From: JBHHYN01 sp046757565
GTDB lineage: Bacteria > Pseudomonadota > Gammaproteobacteria > Eutrophobiales > Eutrophobiaceae
Length of the DNA stretch: 64,000 nucleotides
Reading direction: 5' to 3'
Assembly: GCA_046757565.1 (NCBI GenBank)
Contig: JBHHYN010000001.1
Location: 1 to 64,000, forward strand
A model generated the notes under the pieces. It worked only from the letters and a program-made list of their open reading frames with translations. It ran no database searches and had not been told where the DNA came from. How positions within the stretch are numbered: the first letter of the stretch is position 1; the number at the start of each line of letters is the position of its first letter. The translations under genes and the position numbers were made by a program. Of this stretch, positions 26,313 through 35,694 are shown piece by piece.

Positions 26313-27248
26313 CTATAACGCCGATCGCGGTTCGTTCAAGCATAATTGCACCAGGGCCTCGATGGAGACAGTGCCCGCACACATAACACTATCGGCAGCA
26401 CCCCAGTACAACTTGATCATGCCGTCCGGTTCGGCCACAGCAGCGCAGCTAAACACTACGTTGGGCACATAACCGCTGATCTCCCAGGGGTCTTCCGGCT
26501 GCAGGATCCAGGGATCGGCCACGGCGATCACTTCTGCCGGGTCCTCGAGCCTGTGCAGCGCGACGCCGAGGCGGTAGACCGCGCCAGCCATGGTGTTGTA
26601 CACGCCGTGAAAGATGTTCAGCCAGCCATGCCGGGTCTTGATGGGCGGCGCACCGGGACCGATTTTCATCTCGTCCCAGTGATAGCTCAGCGTCTGCATG
26701 ATCCGGCGTGAATCACCCCAATACACCAGGTCCGGAGAATAGGAGATCCAGATGGACCAGGGTGTCAGATCAGAATGCGGCCGGTCCAGACGTACATAAC
26801 GGCCGCCAATCTTCTCCGGAAAGATCACGACATTGCGCATATCGGCCTGGCTGATCAGCGCCGCGCGCTCCACCGTATTGAAATCGCTGGTGCGCGCCAG
26901 GGCGATGCGCACACCGTGGCGCGAGTAGGCACTGTAGCAAAGCAGGTAGGCGTCTTCGACCGGGCAGATACGCAGGTCCTCGACCCCGAAGGCTTCGTAT
27001 TCGGCAAAGACGCCGTCTTCGGCCGGGGTCAGGAACGGTTCGGGATGAACACGGAAATAAAAACCATCGTCACTGTCGGCGCGGCCGATAACGGAACGGC
27101 CATTATGCCGGTGCGCGCGGAACAACATGATGTAACGGCCATCGTGCTTGACCACGCCGGCGTTATGTACCGTAGCCACCGGATAGGGGACGTCATCACG
27201 GGTCAGGATCGGATTTTTGGCGTAACGTTGTACAATCGGCTCTGGCAT
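26313..27248 (-). CDS. GH130-family glycoside phosphorylase (short form)
   Basis: The 311-residue protein covers just the GH130 propeller. Recognisable elements are YAKNPILTRDDVPYP at the N-terminus, FGVEDLRI (about 92) with the presumed catalytic Asp, NVVIFPEKIGGRYVRLDRP, KIGPGAPPIKTRHGWLNIFHG (begins KIGPGAPPI), and YVPNVVFSCAAV. The short length and the GPGAPPI / HGV elements suit beta-mannosyl phosphorylases; this is inference. It lies between the GT4-cupin gene (57 bp gap) and the longer GH130 gene (77 bp gap). The two GH130 proteins differ in length and core sequence, so they are not a recent duplication. Confidence 0.88.
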   Translation of the reverse strand: MPEPIVQRYAKNPILTRDDVPYPVATVHNAGVVKHDGRYIMLFRAHRHNGRSVIGRADSDDGFYFRVHPEPFLTPAEDGVFAEYEAFGVEDLRICPVEDAYLLCYSAYSRHGVRIALARTSDFNTVERAALISQADMRNVVIFPEKIGGRYVRLDRPHSDLTPWSIWISYSPDLVYWGDSRRIMQTLSYHWDEMKIGPGAPPIKTRHGWLNIFHGVYNTMAGAVYRLGVALHRLEDPAEVIAVADPWILQPEDPWEISGYVPNVVFSCAAVAEPDGMIKLYWGAADSVMCAGTVSIEALVQLCLNEPRSAL

Positions 27249-27305
27249 ACTGGTTCCCGGCGCAATCGCATGGAAATCCGATCATGGGTAATACGGCCGG
27301 GCGGA

Positions 27306-28661
27306 TCAAGTCCTGCCGTAATCGTCGGCAAAACGCTCGATATCGTCTTCGCCGAAATAATCGCCGGTCTGGACCTCGATAAACCTGAGGTTGGAGTGTT
27401 CATCGGGATTGGCGATACGGTGGCGCGCACCGCGTGGAATATCCACCGACTTACCGGCTTCGAGGCGCAGGCAGTGTTCGTCCAACGTCACCTCGCCACG
27501 GCCTTCCAGGATCAGCCAGTGTTCGGCACGGCGCCGGTGGCGCTGCAGGCTCAAGCGTTTGCCTGGATAGACGATGATCTCCTTCGTCTTGTAATCCGGT
27601 GCATCGGCCAACACCCGGTAATAGCCCCAGGGGCGGTGCGATTCGCGCGCGGTCTTCCCGATAACAGTCTGGTAAACCCGCTGGTAATCGTCAGCCATGC
27701 GCTCAACAGAAAAATTCTTTTCTACATGAGCCCGGCAGTCGGCGCGGTTTAACTGATCCAGCTGTGCAATCGCTGCTGTAGCCTGTTCGACATCAGCAAC
27801 CAGAAAACCATTAACGCCGTCAAGGATCAATTCAGGCATGCTGCCGCGGTTAAAGGCAACGACCGGTGTACCACAGGCCATGGATTCGATCACCGCCAGG
27901 CCGAAGGGTTCGTTAAACTGGATCGGGTGCAACAGCGCCAGGGCTCCTCCCAGCAACCGGTTACGTTGCCCGGGCCCGACGCTGCCAAGATACTCGATGT
28001 GCCCGGGTTCAAGCAGCGGTTCAACGTAGCGCTTAAAATAGGCCTTATCCTGGATGATGCCGGCCAGGATCAGTTTTTTGCCACAGGCATGGGCAATACG
28101 GATGGCCTCGCACGCACCCTTATCATGATGAATGCGGCCGAAAAACAGCAGATATTCACCGGCTTCGTCCCTGTACTCGAATTGGCCCAAATCGATGCCG
28201 TGGTGTACCGTCGCCAGGTAATTCAACTGTGGCGCCCGATCAGCATCGCTGATGGAAACATAGCCCACCCGGTCGTTGTACTTCTCGTACACCGGCAGGA
28301 TACCGGCCGAGGAGAAACCGTGCAGGGTTGAGACAAGCGGGGTGCTGGTCATGGCGCTATAGCTCAACGGCAGGTAGTCAAAATGATTGTGGATCAGGTC
28401 ATATTCATCGGCCCGTTCGAACAGGGCCGAGATGTGCAGACATTCCCAGACCTTGGGGATCAAGTCCCGATCTTCCTCGTAGCCACGGGGGCAGACGGCC
28501 TGCAAGGTGCCACTGGTGATCGAGTCGGCGGTAGCGAACAGAGTGACATCGACGCCGCGCCTGAGTAGTTCTTCACTCAGCAGTGATACCACGTTTTCCC
28601 AGGGCCCGTAGTGACGGGGCGGTGTGCGCCAGGCATTCGGCGACAACATCGCAATGCGCAT
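27306..28661 (-). CDS. GT4 glycosyltransferase fused to a mannose-6-phosphate-isomerase-type cupin
   Basis: Residues 1 to about 340 form a GT4 (GT-B fold) glycosyltransferase: GPWENVVSLLSEELLRRGVDVTLFA (GPWENVV near 20), LLFFGRIHHDKG (about 167) and FGLAVIESMACGTPVVAF (about 250) with the donor-binding Glu. After about 345 the protein turns into a cupin like the C-terminal domain of ManC/AlgA: RPWGYYRVLA, IVYPGKRLSLQRHRRRAEHW, then VDIPRGARHRIAN. The Gln, His, Glu and His expected for metal binding are kept. A transferase carrying an isomerase-like domain suggests mannose donor metabolism coupled to transfer. Only 3 bp separate it from the upstream GT4 gene. Confidence 0.85.
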   Translation of the reverse strand: MRIAMLSPNAWRTPPRHYGPWENVVSLLSEELLRRGVDVTLFATADSITSGTLQAVCPRGYEEDRDLIPKVWECLHISALFERADEYDLIHNHFDYLPLSYSAMTSTPLVSTLHGFSSAGILPVYEKYNDRVGYVSISDADRAPQLNYLATVHHGIDLGQFEYRDEAGEYLLFFGRIHHDKGACEAIRIAHACGKKLILAGIIQDKAYFKRYVEPLLEPGHIEYLGSVGPGQRNRLLGGALALLHPIQFNEPFGLAVIESMACGTPVVAFNRGSMPELILDGVNGFLVADVEQATAAIAQLDQLNRADCRAHVEKNFSVERMADDYQRVYQTVIGKTARESHRPWGYYRVLADAPDYKTKEIIVYPGKRLSLQRHRRRAEHWLILEGRGEVTLDEHCLRLEAGKSVDIPRGARHRIANPDEHSNLRFIEVQTGDYFGEDDIERFADDYGRT

Positions 28662-28664
28662 GGG

Positions 28665-30998
28665 TCAATGTCCGCTGGTAGAAGCCGCCGGTATCCCGGC
28701 ATGATGCAGCGTCTGCTGTAGAACTTCCTCGGCAGACAGCCGCTGCAGGGCCGTCAAGGAGAGTAACCAGGCCAGTGTGGATTCGGCACCCTCATTCTGG
28801 TTCACACCGCCACTTTGCAGACCGTCGCGGCAACCGCCAGTGCCGGCGTCATACAACGGCAGGCGCAAGTCGTTCTGGCCCAGGAACCAGCTAAAACACA
28901 TTTTGGCCTGGTCGATCCAATGTTGTTCACCGGTCAGGCGGAAGGCCTCAATACTGGCCTCGATGAGGGACTGGGCCTCCAGCGGTTGCTGGTCAAAACG
29001 GGCCTTGTGACCGCCTTTGGTATACCAGCCACCATTACCAATGGGGACCAGGTGGCCGTCTTCGGTCTGGATCTGCAGCAGCCAGTTGAGTGCACGCAAG
29101 CCCATATCAGTCATGTCATCGCGCTGCATCCACTGGCCGGCCAACAGCAGGGCATGGGGCAGTTTACCGTTAGCATAAGTCACGATGTCTTCCGGCCATG
29201 GCCAGCTGTCGCTGGCATGACTGGCAAACTGGCCAAACAATCTCCCCGTCAGCCGCTCGCTGATGCGGCGCGTTTCCGAGTCTCCAGAGAAGACCTCCAG
29301 GTAAGCATGTATGCCCATCAGCGAAAGGGCAACGGCCCGTGGCGAGTTAAATACAGCGGCCGCTGGCAGTGCCCGTTTAAACAACTGTAGAGCCAGCGGC
29401 TGTTGCACGGCGCGATCAAGCAAGGGAACGGCCGTACCCAGCCCCCACAAGGCGCGGCCGTGTGCATCTTCCGAGCCGGCCGCTTCCAGCCAGCGCCGGT
29501 CATAGTTCATGAAGTTCCGGAGGCGGCCGTTGTCCGGGTTAAACGCGTGCAGTAGAAATGCCAGATAACGGTTACACAGATCATCCAGCGCTGTCGTATG
29601 ACCGGGCAGCAGGTGGCGGACCCGGGTGGCGACAATCAGCGCCCGGGCATTGTCGTCGGTGCAATAACCGTGATTACGCTCGGCGATCGTGTATTTAGCA
29701 TGTTGCAGCAGGCCGGTATCGTCGGTCAGAGTGCGCAGATGATCGAGTTTTAGTTCAGGTAATTCAACGCTGGTGACAGCCTCGCGTTCATGCCGTGGCG
29801 ACGGCTTATGTGGACTTGGCTTCCAGGCACGCTCGTGTTTCACCTCGTTGAATACATTCAGGTACTTTCCCGCCACTTTTTCCCAAACCATTTCGCGGCA
29901 AAAATCGTAAGCATTTTTGCGCAGCACATGGCGCTCGGCATCATCATCGAGCAGATCAATGATCGCGGCCGTCAACGCCTGGGGATCACGGAATGGGACG
30001 AGGCGACCACGGCCGCCGGCAAGCATTTCCCCGGCATACCAGTAAGGGGTTGAGATCACCGCCTTACCGGTGCCCATGGCGTAGGCCAGGGTGCCGGAGG
30101 TAATCTGCGCCTCGCTGGTATAGGGCGTAATGTACAGATCGGCCGCGGCCAGGTATTTGCCCAATTCCTCCTGTGTCACAAAGCGGTTCTGGAAGATAAC
30201 GTATTGTTGCAGGCCCAACTTGGCGACAAGCTGTTGCAGGCCGATCCGGTAGGATTCTCCTTCCTCCCTTAGTACATGGGGGTGGGTGGCGCCCAGAACG
30301 ATATAGGCCACACCAGGATGCCGCGCGATGACTTCCGGCAAGGCCTGCAATACATACTCGATACCCTTGTTCTGGGAGAGCAGACCGAAAGTCAGCAACG
30401 CTTTTTTACCGAGCACACCGAACAGGTCCTTATAATAGTTCGGATCCACAAAGGGCAGGTCCGGGATGCCATGATGAATAAAGGTAATTTTTTCTTCCGG
30501 CACGGCGTAGACATCGCCCAGGATTTCGACGGCCTTGTGACTCATAACCACCAGCTTCTCCGACAATCCGGCCAGGCGGTTCATCACCGCCCGGTATTCC
30601 TTGTCCGGGTCAGCCAATACCGTATGCAGGGTCGTCACCACCGGCATGCGTAATTCGGCCAGCAGTTTCAAAATATGGCCGCCGGCGGGGCCGCCGAAGA
30701 TACCATACTCATGTTGCAGACAGACGATATCAACCTGGTTGATATTGAGAAACTCGGCGGCCATCTGATAATCGGCGAGCCGGTTCTGATTGATCTCGAA
30801 GTGGACCTTTTCCGGATAGGGGTAACCTTCGGGCCTGTCGTTCATCACCATCGTCCAATACTGGATGCTGCTATCCCTGGCCGATAGCGCCTCCACCAGA
30901 TCGGTCGTAAAGGTGGCGATGCCGCACTGGCGAGGCAGGTAGTTGCCGATAACGGCTACGGTATTGATTAAATCATGATTGGTTCCGATGGGGACCAT
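28665..30998 (-). CDS. GT4 glycosyltransferase with large C-terminal alpha/alpha-barrel-like domain
   Basis: The 777-residue protein has an N-terminal GT4 domain (about 10-395): GNYLPRQCGIATFTTDLVEA near the start, LHTVLADPDKEY, LTFGLLSQNKGIEYVLQALP (about 205), ITPYTSEAQITSGTLAYAMG (about 295), with Glu in the donor site. A linker rich in His, Lys and Pro (about 395-415) leads to a helical domain of about 350 residues with repeated motifs found in (alpha/alpha)6-barrel enzymes: GYCTDDNARAL, AHGRALWGLG, GKLPHALLLAGQW, DGHLVPIGNGGWY and NQNEGAESTLAWL. Acidic and aromatic residues in these loops look catalytic or sugar-binding. It is the first gene of the operon. Activity of the second domain is unknown. 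Confidence 0.8.
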   Translation of the reverse strand: MVPIGTNHDLINTVAVIGNYLPRQCGIATFTTDLVEALSARDSSIQYWTMVMNDRPEGYPYPEKVHFEINQNRLADYQMAAEFLNINQVDIVCLQHEYGIFGGPAGGHILKLLAELRMPVVTTLHTVLADPDKEYRAVMNRLAGLSEKLVVMSHKAVEILGDVYAVPEEKITFIHHGIPDLPFVDPNYYKDLFGVLGKKALLTFGLLSQNKGIEYVLQALPEVIARHPGVAYIVLGATHPHVLREEGESYRIGLQQLVAKLGLQQYVIFQNRFVTQEELGKYLAAADLYITPYTSEAQITSGTLAYAMGTGKAVISTPYWYAGEMLAGGRGRLVPFRDPQALTAAIIDLLDDDAERHVLRKNAYDFCREMVWEKVAGKYLNVFNEVKHERAWKPSPHKPSPRHEREAVTSVELPELKLDHLRTLTDDTGLLQHAKYTIAERNHGYCTDDNARALIVATRVRHLLPGHTTALDDLCNRYLAFLLHAFNPDNGRLRNFMNYDRRWLEAAGSEDAHGRALWGLGTAVPLLDRAVQQPLALQLFKRALPAAAVFNSPRAVALSLMGIHAYLEVFSGDSETRRISERLTGRLFGQFASHASDSWPWPEDIVTYANGKLPHALLLAGQWMQRDDMTDMGLRALNWLLQIQTEDGHLVPIGNGGWYTKGGHKARFDQQPLEAQSLIEASIEAFRLTGEQHWIDQAKMCFSWFLGQNDLRLPLYDAGTGGCRDGLQSGGVNQNEGAESTLAWLLSLTALQRLSAEEVLQQTLHHAGIPAASTSGH

Positions 30999-31249
30999 TC
31001 GCTTTCCTGACTATCCGTTATATTGTCTTTTGAGTAGCATGAATATGGGGGCAAACAGGCATAATTCAAGGCGTTCCGAGCGCCGGTGATGGAGTTTATC
31101 CACCACCTGCCCGGTTAATTATGATGGCGGCATTCTGTTTCTGCAGAGGGTCTTAACCACCACGATACTCTCGTAACCGTGCCATCTTGCAAGGCATCAG
31201 GGAACATGGATGCCAGCAAACACGACCCTCACTCGCCAACTCCGATCTG

Positions 31250-32763
31250 TCAGTAATAGCTGAGACTCCTGGGCAACAGGTACCGCTCCGCAACTTCAAA
31301 TATCCCCTGTACCAACAGTGCTAACACGGCGGCCGGGACCGCTCCCTGCAGGATCAGGCCAATATCGTCGAGGCGGATACCGGTCAGTATAGGCTGACCA
31401 TAACCTCCCGCACCAATCAGCGCGGCGATTGTCGCCGTGCCGACATTGATCACCGCTGATGTCTTGATACCGGCGAGTATGGAACGGGTGGCAAGTGGCA
31501 GTTCCACGAGTCGTAAGCGGGCGTTGCTGGATAAACCCAAGGCCTCTGCAGATTCCAGGATTGGTGTTGGGATGTCACGCAGTCCACTGTGTGTATTACG
31601 GATTATTGGTAACAGACTGTAGAGAAAGAGCGCCACAACTGCCGTGGTCCGCCGATACCCAGCATGGGAATAAGCAGGACCAACAACGCCAGCGAGGGTA
31701 TTGTCTGGACCATCCCGGCAACAGCAAGAATGATCTGACCTGCTTCCCTGTAGCGTGCAGCGATGACACCGAGCGGGATAGCACAGGCAATGGCCGCGGA
31801 GAGAGATATCCCGACCAAAAACAGATGATCCAGTGTATTCCTGACAAACCGCTCAAAAGCCGTGTCAGTTATTGTTGCTATGGAGATGCCGTAATTGGTC
31901 TTTATGAAGTTCGCCACCACAGTGGCCATAGGCAGATGATCGATCTTGACCGCAGCGTTCAGCGCCCTCATCTGATTGACATTGATACTCCCCGGCAACC
32001 TCTCGAGCGCCTGCAAGGCCAGGGGATAGCGTTTCACAAGCCCGGAACGGTAGATAAAGACCGCATCATAGGCGGGAAAATAGTGCCGATCATCGGCAAG
32101 CGGTTGCAGATTATAGTAGAGGATCTCCGCGTCCGTCGCATACAAATCAGTAACATCCAGACTGCCGTTTTCCACACCTCTGTAGGCAAGATCGTGATCC
32201 AGTCCACGAACATTCCGTTGCGGTAATTGATAATGATGTTTCAGCCCCCGCCAGCCATCCGCCCGATCCAGGAATTCATTGCTGAATCCGAACCTGAGTC
32301 CGGAGTAACGGCGCAGATCCGATATGGAGCGAACATCGAGTTTTTCCGCCAGCGATCCCGGCATACCGATAACATAAGTATTATTAAATCCCAGCGCCTG
32401 GGTCATACCTATACCCCGAACGGCCATCACTTCACGCAGCCGTTTGCTACTATGGATCTCCTGATCGGCAAATATTTCCTGCATGAGTGTGCCCGTGTAT
32501 TCTGGATAAATATCAATTTCTCCGGCAAGCAAGGCACTCCACAAAACCCGCGTGCCCCCGAGTTCGGCCCGGGTTTCAACCGGAATATCGTGATAACGGA
32601 AAAACTGCGCGGCAAGTTCCCCCAGGATCACACTTTCGGTAAATTTCTTCGAGGCGACAATGATTCCGTGGTGTCTATTTTCGTACTTTGGAGCGGAGCT
32701 ACCCGCACAGCAATAAAACATCCAGACGAACAGATAGAAAAAATAACGGAGAGAATGCTTCAT
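31250..32763 (-). pseudogene. Osmoprotectant ABC binding protein-permease fusion, broken by a 1-base frameshift
   Basis: The upstream frame (from ATG 32763) encodes a signal peptide and an OpuBC/YehZ-type binding domain: IIVASKKFTESVILGELAAQ, AELGGTRVLWSALLAGEIDIYPEYTGT (AGEIDIYPEYTGT). The first permease helices follow. At about 31645-31648, after LLIPMLGIGG, the frame shifts and ends 17 codons later. The rest of the permease continues in the next frame (ALFLYSLLPIIRNTHSGLRD, then GAGGYGQPILTGI) to a stop at 31250. One inserted base restores a protein of about 504 residues. The start overlaps the ATPase stop as ATGA. Substrate is probably glycine betaine, choline or a similar compound. Binding domain first, permease second is less usual than the reverse. 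Confidence 0.85.
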
Positions 32764-33506
32764 TGTTCTTCCAGAATCTGCCACGGGTTCCGTTGCGCAT
32801 TGATAAAAGATTCTACAAACGCATCGGCCGGCTGGTGCAATAAATCATGTAATGTTCCCCGCTGCACAACACGGCCGTCACGCATTAACACGATATCATC
32901 ACCAAAGTAGGCCGCCTCTCCCATATCGTGAGTTACCAGCACCACCGTTTTATGCAAGCACTGAAAAATATCTTTCAGATCCTGTTGTAATTCATAACGA
33001 ATCATCGGATCAAGTGAGCCCAGCGGTTCATCCAGTAACAATAGTTCCGGATCCAGCATCAATGCCCGCATAAGGCTGACACGCTGGCGCTGACCTCCGG
33101 AAAGTTCAATGGGGTATTGATTGAGCATCGATGGCGTCAGTTTTACCAGGTGAGTCAGTTCAGTCAGGCGTTCATTCAAGCGTGTCACGTCCCAACCGAG
33201 ATATCTGGCCATGATGGTAACATTCTCCGATGCCGTCAGATGCGGAAACAGCCCCCCATCCTGGATCACATAACCGGCACGTTGTCGAAACCGGTAGACA
33301 TTAGACGTATTAATTATTTCATCATCAAAAGAAATCCTGCCTGTATCTGCACTAATAAGACCGATCATGAGTCGCAGCAGGGTCGATTTTCCGCTGCCGC
33401 TTGGCCCAATCAGGACAGTTGTCTTTCCCTCTCCGATAGTTAGTCCGGTGGGATGAAGTGCCTGATTGGCCCCATAGCGCTTGCTGATGTTAGCCAGTTT
33501 AAACAT
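32760..33506 (-). CDS. Osmoprotectant-type ABC transporter ATPase
   Basis: The 248-residue ATPase shows Walker A GPSGSGKST (about 34-42), Q-loop VIQDGGLFPHLT, signature LSGGQRQRVSLMRAL, Walker B LLLLDEPLGSLDP and the H-loop VTHDMGEA. It resembles OpuCA/ProV proteins but stops before the tandem CBS domains many of them have. Its partner is the frameshifted binding protein-permease gene that overlaps its stop codon, so the transporter may be dead if that frameshift is real. Confidence 0.92.
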   Translation of the reverse strand: MFKLANISKRYGANQALHPTGLTIGEGKTTVLIGPSGSGKSTLLRLMIGLISADTGRISFDDEIINTSNVYRFRQRAGYVIQDGGLFPHLTASENVTIMARYLGWDVTRLNERLTELTHLVKLTPSMLNQYPIELSGGQRQRVSLMRALMLDPELLLLDEPLGSLDPMIRYELQQDLKDIFQCLHKTVVLVTHDMGEAAYFGDDIVLMRDGRVVQRGTLHDLLHQPADAFVESFINAQRNPWQILEEQ

Positions 33507-33836
33507 TATCCAGGTAATAACCTGTAATTTGGCCCGGTTGCTGGCAAGATAATTTGATTATCCATTGGGTATCAGAAGATGTTTCAATTGCTTTTTGGCC
33601 CACCGTGCCCCAAAAAACCCGGCAAGATACAATATAGTGATGAAATAACCACTGCCGCAAGACCTGATGTTAGCAAAGTATAGAACTAAAGGAGAAAATC
33701 TAAACTTACTTCCCGAATTGCCGATTAACTATAATCAGGAGGCAATAGTTCTTAAGTACGGAGAACGAGAATCGCCCCAAGTCCAACAGACTGTTAAGCC
33801 ATATTGATAACATTGTAAAAATAACCGAGAGTCGGA
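33507..33836. other. Divergent intergenic region, nothing recognised
   Basis: This 330-bp gap separates the leftward ABC transporter genes from a rightward membrane protein gene. It is AT-rich. I see no supported gene, hairpin, repeat or clear promoter hexamers. Confidence 0.4.
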
Positions 33837-34361
33837 ATGTCAAAGCCCGGTCATTCATTTCCCTATGATGCATTCGTCATTATCATACTGATAATCGTCT
33901 CTGGCGGTTCTATCGTGGCAGCCCTGTCCCTGGTTGAAGAACTTCTTTATTTTGCCGATCAATTTGCTTTCCTGATTTTTTTAAGCGCCGATGCGGCAGC
34001 ATTAATATTTGCCATTCTGGCCGCATTTTTCAAATTCGAACAAAATGAGTCTGAGATAAAATCCCGGGCTTCCCTGGAGAGGGCAAAACAATTGGAAGAA
34101 CGGGGCAAAGATGATGAAAAAATCGGCAAGGCGATATTAATATATAAAAAGGAAGCCCAGAACAAGTCCACTTCGTCAAGGAAGTTTTCCAATCTGTCGA
34201 GTATAGCGGTTAAAGGAGCATTACTGAGTATACTAACCGGATTTATCTTTTTGATTGTATCCCTCTGGGTTACTCCGGTTTCCAATATGATGGCTACCAG
34301 TCCAGTTACTGAAAGCGGGGAAATCTCTGTTGATAACGATGAAAACGCTACTGAGGAATGA
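33837..34361 (+). CDS. Hypothetical membrane protein
   Basis: The 174-residue product has two adjacent N-terminal hydrophobic helices (about 12-34 and 42-66), a charged cytoplasmic-like helix (about 70-115), a third membrane helix (about 123-150) and a short acidic tail ending in Glu-Glu. The layout recalls small helical membrane sensors, but no family is recognised. It is convergent with the secreted-protein gene at 34379, 17 bp away. Confidence 0.6.
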   Translation: MSKPGHSFPYDAFVIIILIIVSGGSIVAALSLVEELLYFADQFAFLIFLSADAAALIFAILAAFFKFEQNESEIKSRASLERAKQLEERGKDDEKIGKAILIYKKEAQNKSTSSRKFSNLSSIAVKGALLSILTGFIFLIVSLWVTPVSNMMATSPVTESGEISVDNDENATEE

Positions 34362-34378
34362 TTCATTCCCTTTACAGG

Positions 34379-35638
34379 TTAATTAATAAAATCTTCGCGA
34401 ATCAGGAATTTCCTTTTTTTCAGTTGAGACCTGGCCTCCCTGGTCAATATACCTGCTGTGACAAGTTCCCAACTACTGAAACCCGCCATACCTGCCTTTT
34501 TTAACAATCCATCAAATAAACGTTCTGTTCTTTCCGACCAGTAAATAATGTCCACCGGGGCCAGATAGACTATACGATTATCCGATGTGATTATCTGCAA
34601 GAGTTCGTTTCCTGCATATAATTTCTGCAAGCTGATTATATGCTGATGATAATACGCGAGCATCATGGCAGCTTCTTCAAAAGTCAGCGCCATGCTCTCG
34701 TCTTCAATACCTATGGACGCCTCTATAAATGCTGAACGGTTCCTTACCCCATCAAGCAAGTTTAAATAATGAGTGATTCTTGTCTTGTGACGGGGGGAAT
34801 AAATAGCATGTTGAAGAAATTTTGCACGAATATCCTGGCGAATATTCATAGCTTCAAGCAATTTATTATTAATTAGATTAAGATCCGCTATACTTTTGCT
34901 CTTTAATAACGCATTAATCCCGGACTCTAATTCAGGGTTAATAACCTTTATCGATTTCCCTGCCCGCACTCCCATCAAAGGCGACCCTGAGGAAATTATG
35001 CCTGCAGATCGAGCCCTGGCAACGGCGTTCAGAAACTCCTGCACTTTCGGATTTGTTGAATACACGTCCAAACCCCATTGACTGGCAATATTACGCTTAT
35101 GCATGGCCGTAACCGGGTCAGCTGACTCTCCGCCCGTATAACTAAAGACCACTTCCGTATCACGAGGTGTTGCGTTTAGCGTTTCATTCAGATTACTCGT
35201 TATCTGCCCCGCCAGATTGGTCGCCATCGACACAGGCCGGGCAATAATATCCAGGGCGGAATCGGCACTTATTCGTAATTGGCCCCGAATCTTATTGAGT
35301 AATTCTCCATTTTGCGCGTTAAACTGGTTTATCGCATGTCCCAGAGTAGTGATCTCTCTGACCCGGATCCGCAATAATGGCAAGGAAGTCACCTGATACA
35401 CGCCAAAATCCGAATCGATACGGAAATTGAAGAAATTACCTCTGATATCAGCCTCTTCTACACGGTGATAGACTGACTGCGCCTGGACCGGGGTCAGAAT
35501 ATCGTGCAAATCTATTTCAGGAATGACTTCATAGGCGCCGGAATAAGGACAATTTAATAAAAGGAAAAGGGTTAATCCGTGACGGCATACGTGTCTACTT
35601 CCCCTGCTCTGCATCATTAAGGCCTTGATTGATTTCAT
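34379..35638 (-). CDS. Secreted protein of unknown function
   Basis: The 419-residue protein starts with a basic N-terminus and a hydrophobic stretch (LTLFLLLNCPYSGA), probably a signal peptide with cleavage near residue 35. Its mature part is predicted mainly helical, with recurring hydrophobic heptads, and lacks recognisable motifs. The only landmarks are a Ser/Gly-rich loop near 215-235 (SAGIISSGSPLMG) and an aromatic segment VDIIYWSERTERLFDGL near the end. It lies 56 bp downstream of the cNMP-rhodanese gene on the same strand and could be cotranscribed. Confidence 0.6.
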   Translation of the reverse strand: MKSIKALMMQSRGSRHVCRHGLTLFLLLNCPYSGAYEVIPEIDLHDILTPVQAQSVYHRVEEADIRGNFFNFRIDSDFGVYQVTSLPLLRIRVREITTLGHAINQFNAQNGELLNKIRGQLRISADSALDIIARPVSMATNLAGQITSNLNETLNATPRDTEVVFSYTGGESADPVTAMHKRNIASQWGLDVYSTNPKVQEFLNAVARARSAGIISSGSPLMGVRAGKSIKVINPELESGINALLKSKSIADLNLINNKLLEAMNIRQDIRAKFLQHAIYSPRHKTRITHYLNLLDGVRNRSAFIEASIGIEDESMALTFEEAAMMLAYYHQHIISLQKLYAGNELLQIITSDNRIVYLAPVDIIYWSERTERLFDGLLKKAGMAGFSSWELVTAGILTREARSQLKKRKFLIREDFIN

Positions 35639-35694
35639 TCACAGTAATGAATACTTAGAGCGGTTATAAAGAAAAAGATTCTTGTTAACAGGTA

